This document shows, in pieces, positions 63,391-64,000 of a stretch of DNA of 64,000 nucleotides (positions are counted from its first letter, which is position 1; each line of letters begins with the position of its first letter). Origin of the DNA: Selaginella tamariscina. Lineage: Eukaryota; Streptophyta; Lycopodiopsida; Selaginellales; Selaginellaceae. Made by a program: the position numbers and the translations under genes. The stretch spans positions 339,501 to 403,500 of the forward strand of contig PUQB01000061.1 of the NCBI GenBank assembly GCA_003024785.1, given 5' to 3'. The notes beneath the pieces were generated by a model, which saw only the letters and a program-made list of their open reading frames with translations, made no database searches and was not told where the DNA came from.

Positions 63391-63884
63391 TTTCAAGTGT
63401 ACAGAGACACACAACACAATACACTTCAAACATTTAACTACTTTTGAAATTTGCACTATATAATGATTTTTTAAAATAAAATATATAAATTTTTTGACAT
63501 ACTTTAATAATCTTAAGAGTATGCATGTATCATTTATTATAATAGAATATTGTAAATAACATCGATTAATTAAACTAGATTTATAGTATATATAAACTAT
63601 TTAATCAAGTCGATTCAGTTTGCATATTTGAATAAAATATATAAAACTATTGACATATTTTTAAAATCTTAAGATATCAATTTATTATAATATAATATTA
63701 AAATATAACATGTAACACTGATTAATTAAAACTAGATTTTTAATATACAACTTAAGTTAAGATAGTATATATAAATCATTTAATTAATAGAAAATAAGAA
63801 AAGAGTCTGTAATCCCTTCACTGGGAAGAGTGGAGGCTTCCGCTGCTCGGTTACCCGCCTGACGGGATCCGCCGTCCATTATCA
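62032..63884 (+). repeat. Tandem duplication, copy 2, with intact last kinase exon
   Basis: Follows copy 1 directly (the end ATTATCA abuts the start AATCCTCAG). It is nearly identical apart from microsatellite lengths and small indels. It contains exon copies 62278-62421 and 62833-63057, and the second encodes the complete kinase C-terminus ending [10 protein letters not shown]. Confidence 0.92.
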
Positions 63885-64000
63885 ACCATGGATATCACCA
63901 TCCTACGGTAATGTACCCATAATGACCCACCTTGAAGCGGGCAGACTCAATAAAGCATTGAAACATGGCCCTATATATATGACAAGTCCGGGGCTGAGCT
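63885..64000. other. Window end, no gene seen
   Basis: Sequence after the duplication, too short to classify. Confidence 0.4.

Noticed and set aside
1-64000. CRISPR arrays, rRNA or tRNA genes
   Set aside because: No direct-repeat and spacer structure, no rRNA-like segments and no convincing tRNA fold were seen by eye; a covariance-model search would be needed to exclude short RNAs.

Overview
The window is nuclear DNA from a land plant. The evidence is plant-type genes: a 3-ketoacyl-CoA synthase, a LisH-containing plant DYRK kinase, an Agenet/PHD/GNAT chromatin protein, GT90 glycosyltransferases and a plastid-type CDP-diacylglycerol synthase. Ty3/gypsy and Ty1/copia elements (one primed by a tRNA-iMet-like site), telo-box motifs (AGGGTTT/AAACCCTA) near start codons, and GT-AG introns loaded with (GT)n, (GA)n and (TA)n microsatellites also fit. 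I cannot name the species or lineage.

Positions 1-22,371 are a transposon-rich block. A decayed minus-strand Ty1/copia element (recognisable at about 683-859 and 13,307-15,408) was split by a DNA transposon with terminal inverted repeats and an 8-bp target duplication (860-13,298). That transposon was in turn split by a Ty3/gypsy chromovirus (1127-8496, minus strand) with 97-98 percent similar LTRs counting indels (about 99 percent by substitutions). A second Ty3/gypsy element with very short 161-bp LTRs (16,540-21,417, plus strand) sits inside an AT-rich tandem repeat.

Positions 22,372-63,057 are a gene-dense block of eleven genes, mostly with short introns: Agenet/PHD/GNAT protein (-), long coiled-coil protein (+), RNase HII (-), Gln-rich protein (-), two head-to-head GT90 glycosyltransferases (- and +), ribosomal protein bS6 (-), CDP-diacylglycerol synthase (+), 3-ketoacyl-CoA synthase (+), an RG-rich dsRBD-like protein (+) and a DYRK kinase (+). 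The genes do not form one pathway; two are lipid enzymes, and several suggest organelle targeting. Divergent pairs share short intergenic regions (353, 415 and 824 bp between start codons).

The 3' end of the kinase gene (its last two exons) is present twice in tandem, 60,160-62,031 and 62,032-63,884; the first copy has a broken last exon and the second an intact one. Several otherwise well-conserved genes are interrupted by single-base indels, many in A/T runs. This looks more like uncorrected long-read consensus error than pseudogene decay, and it limits how exactly reading frames can be given.
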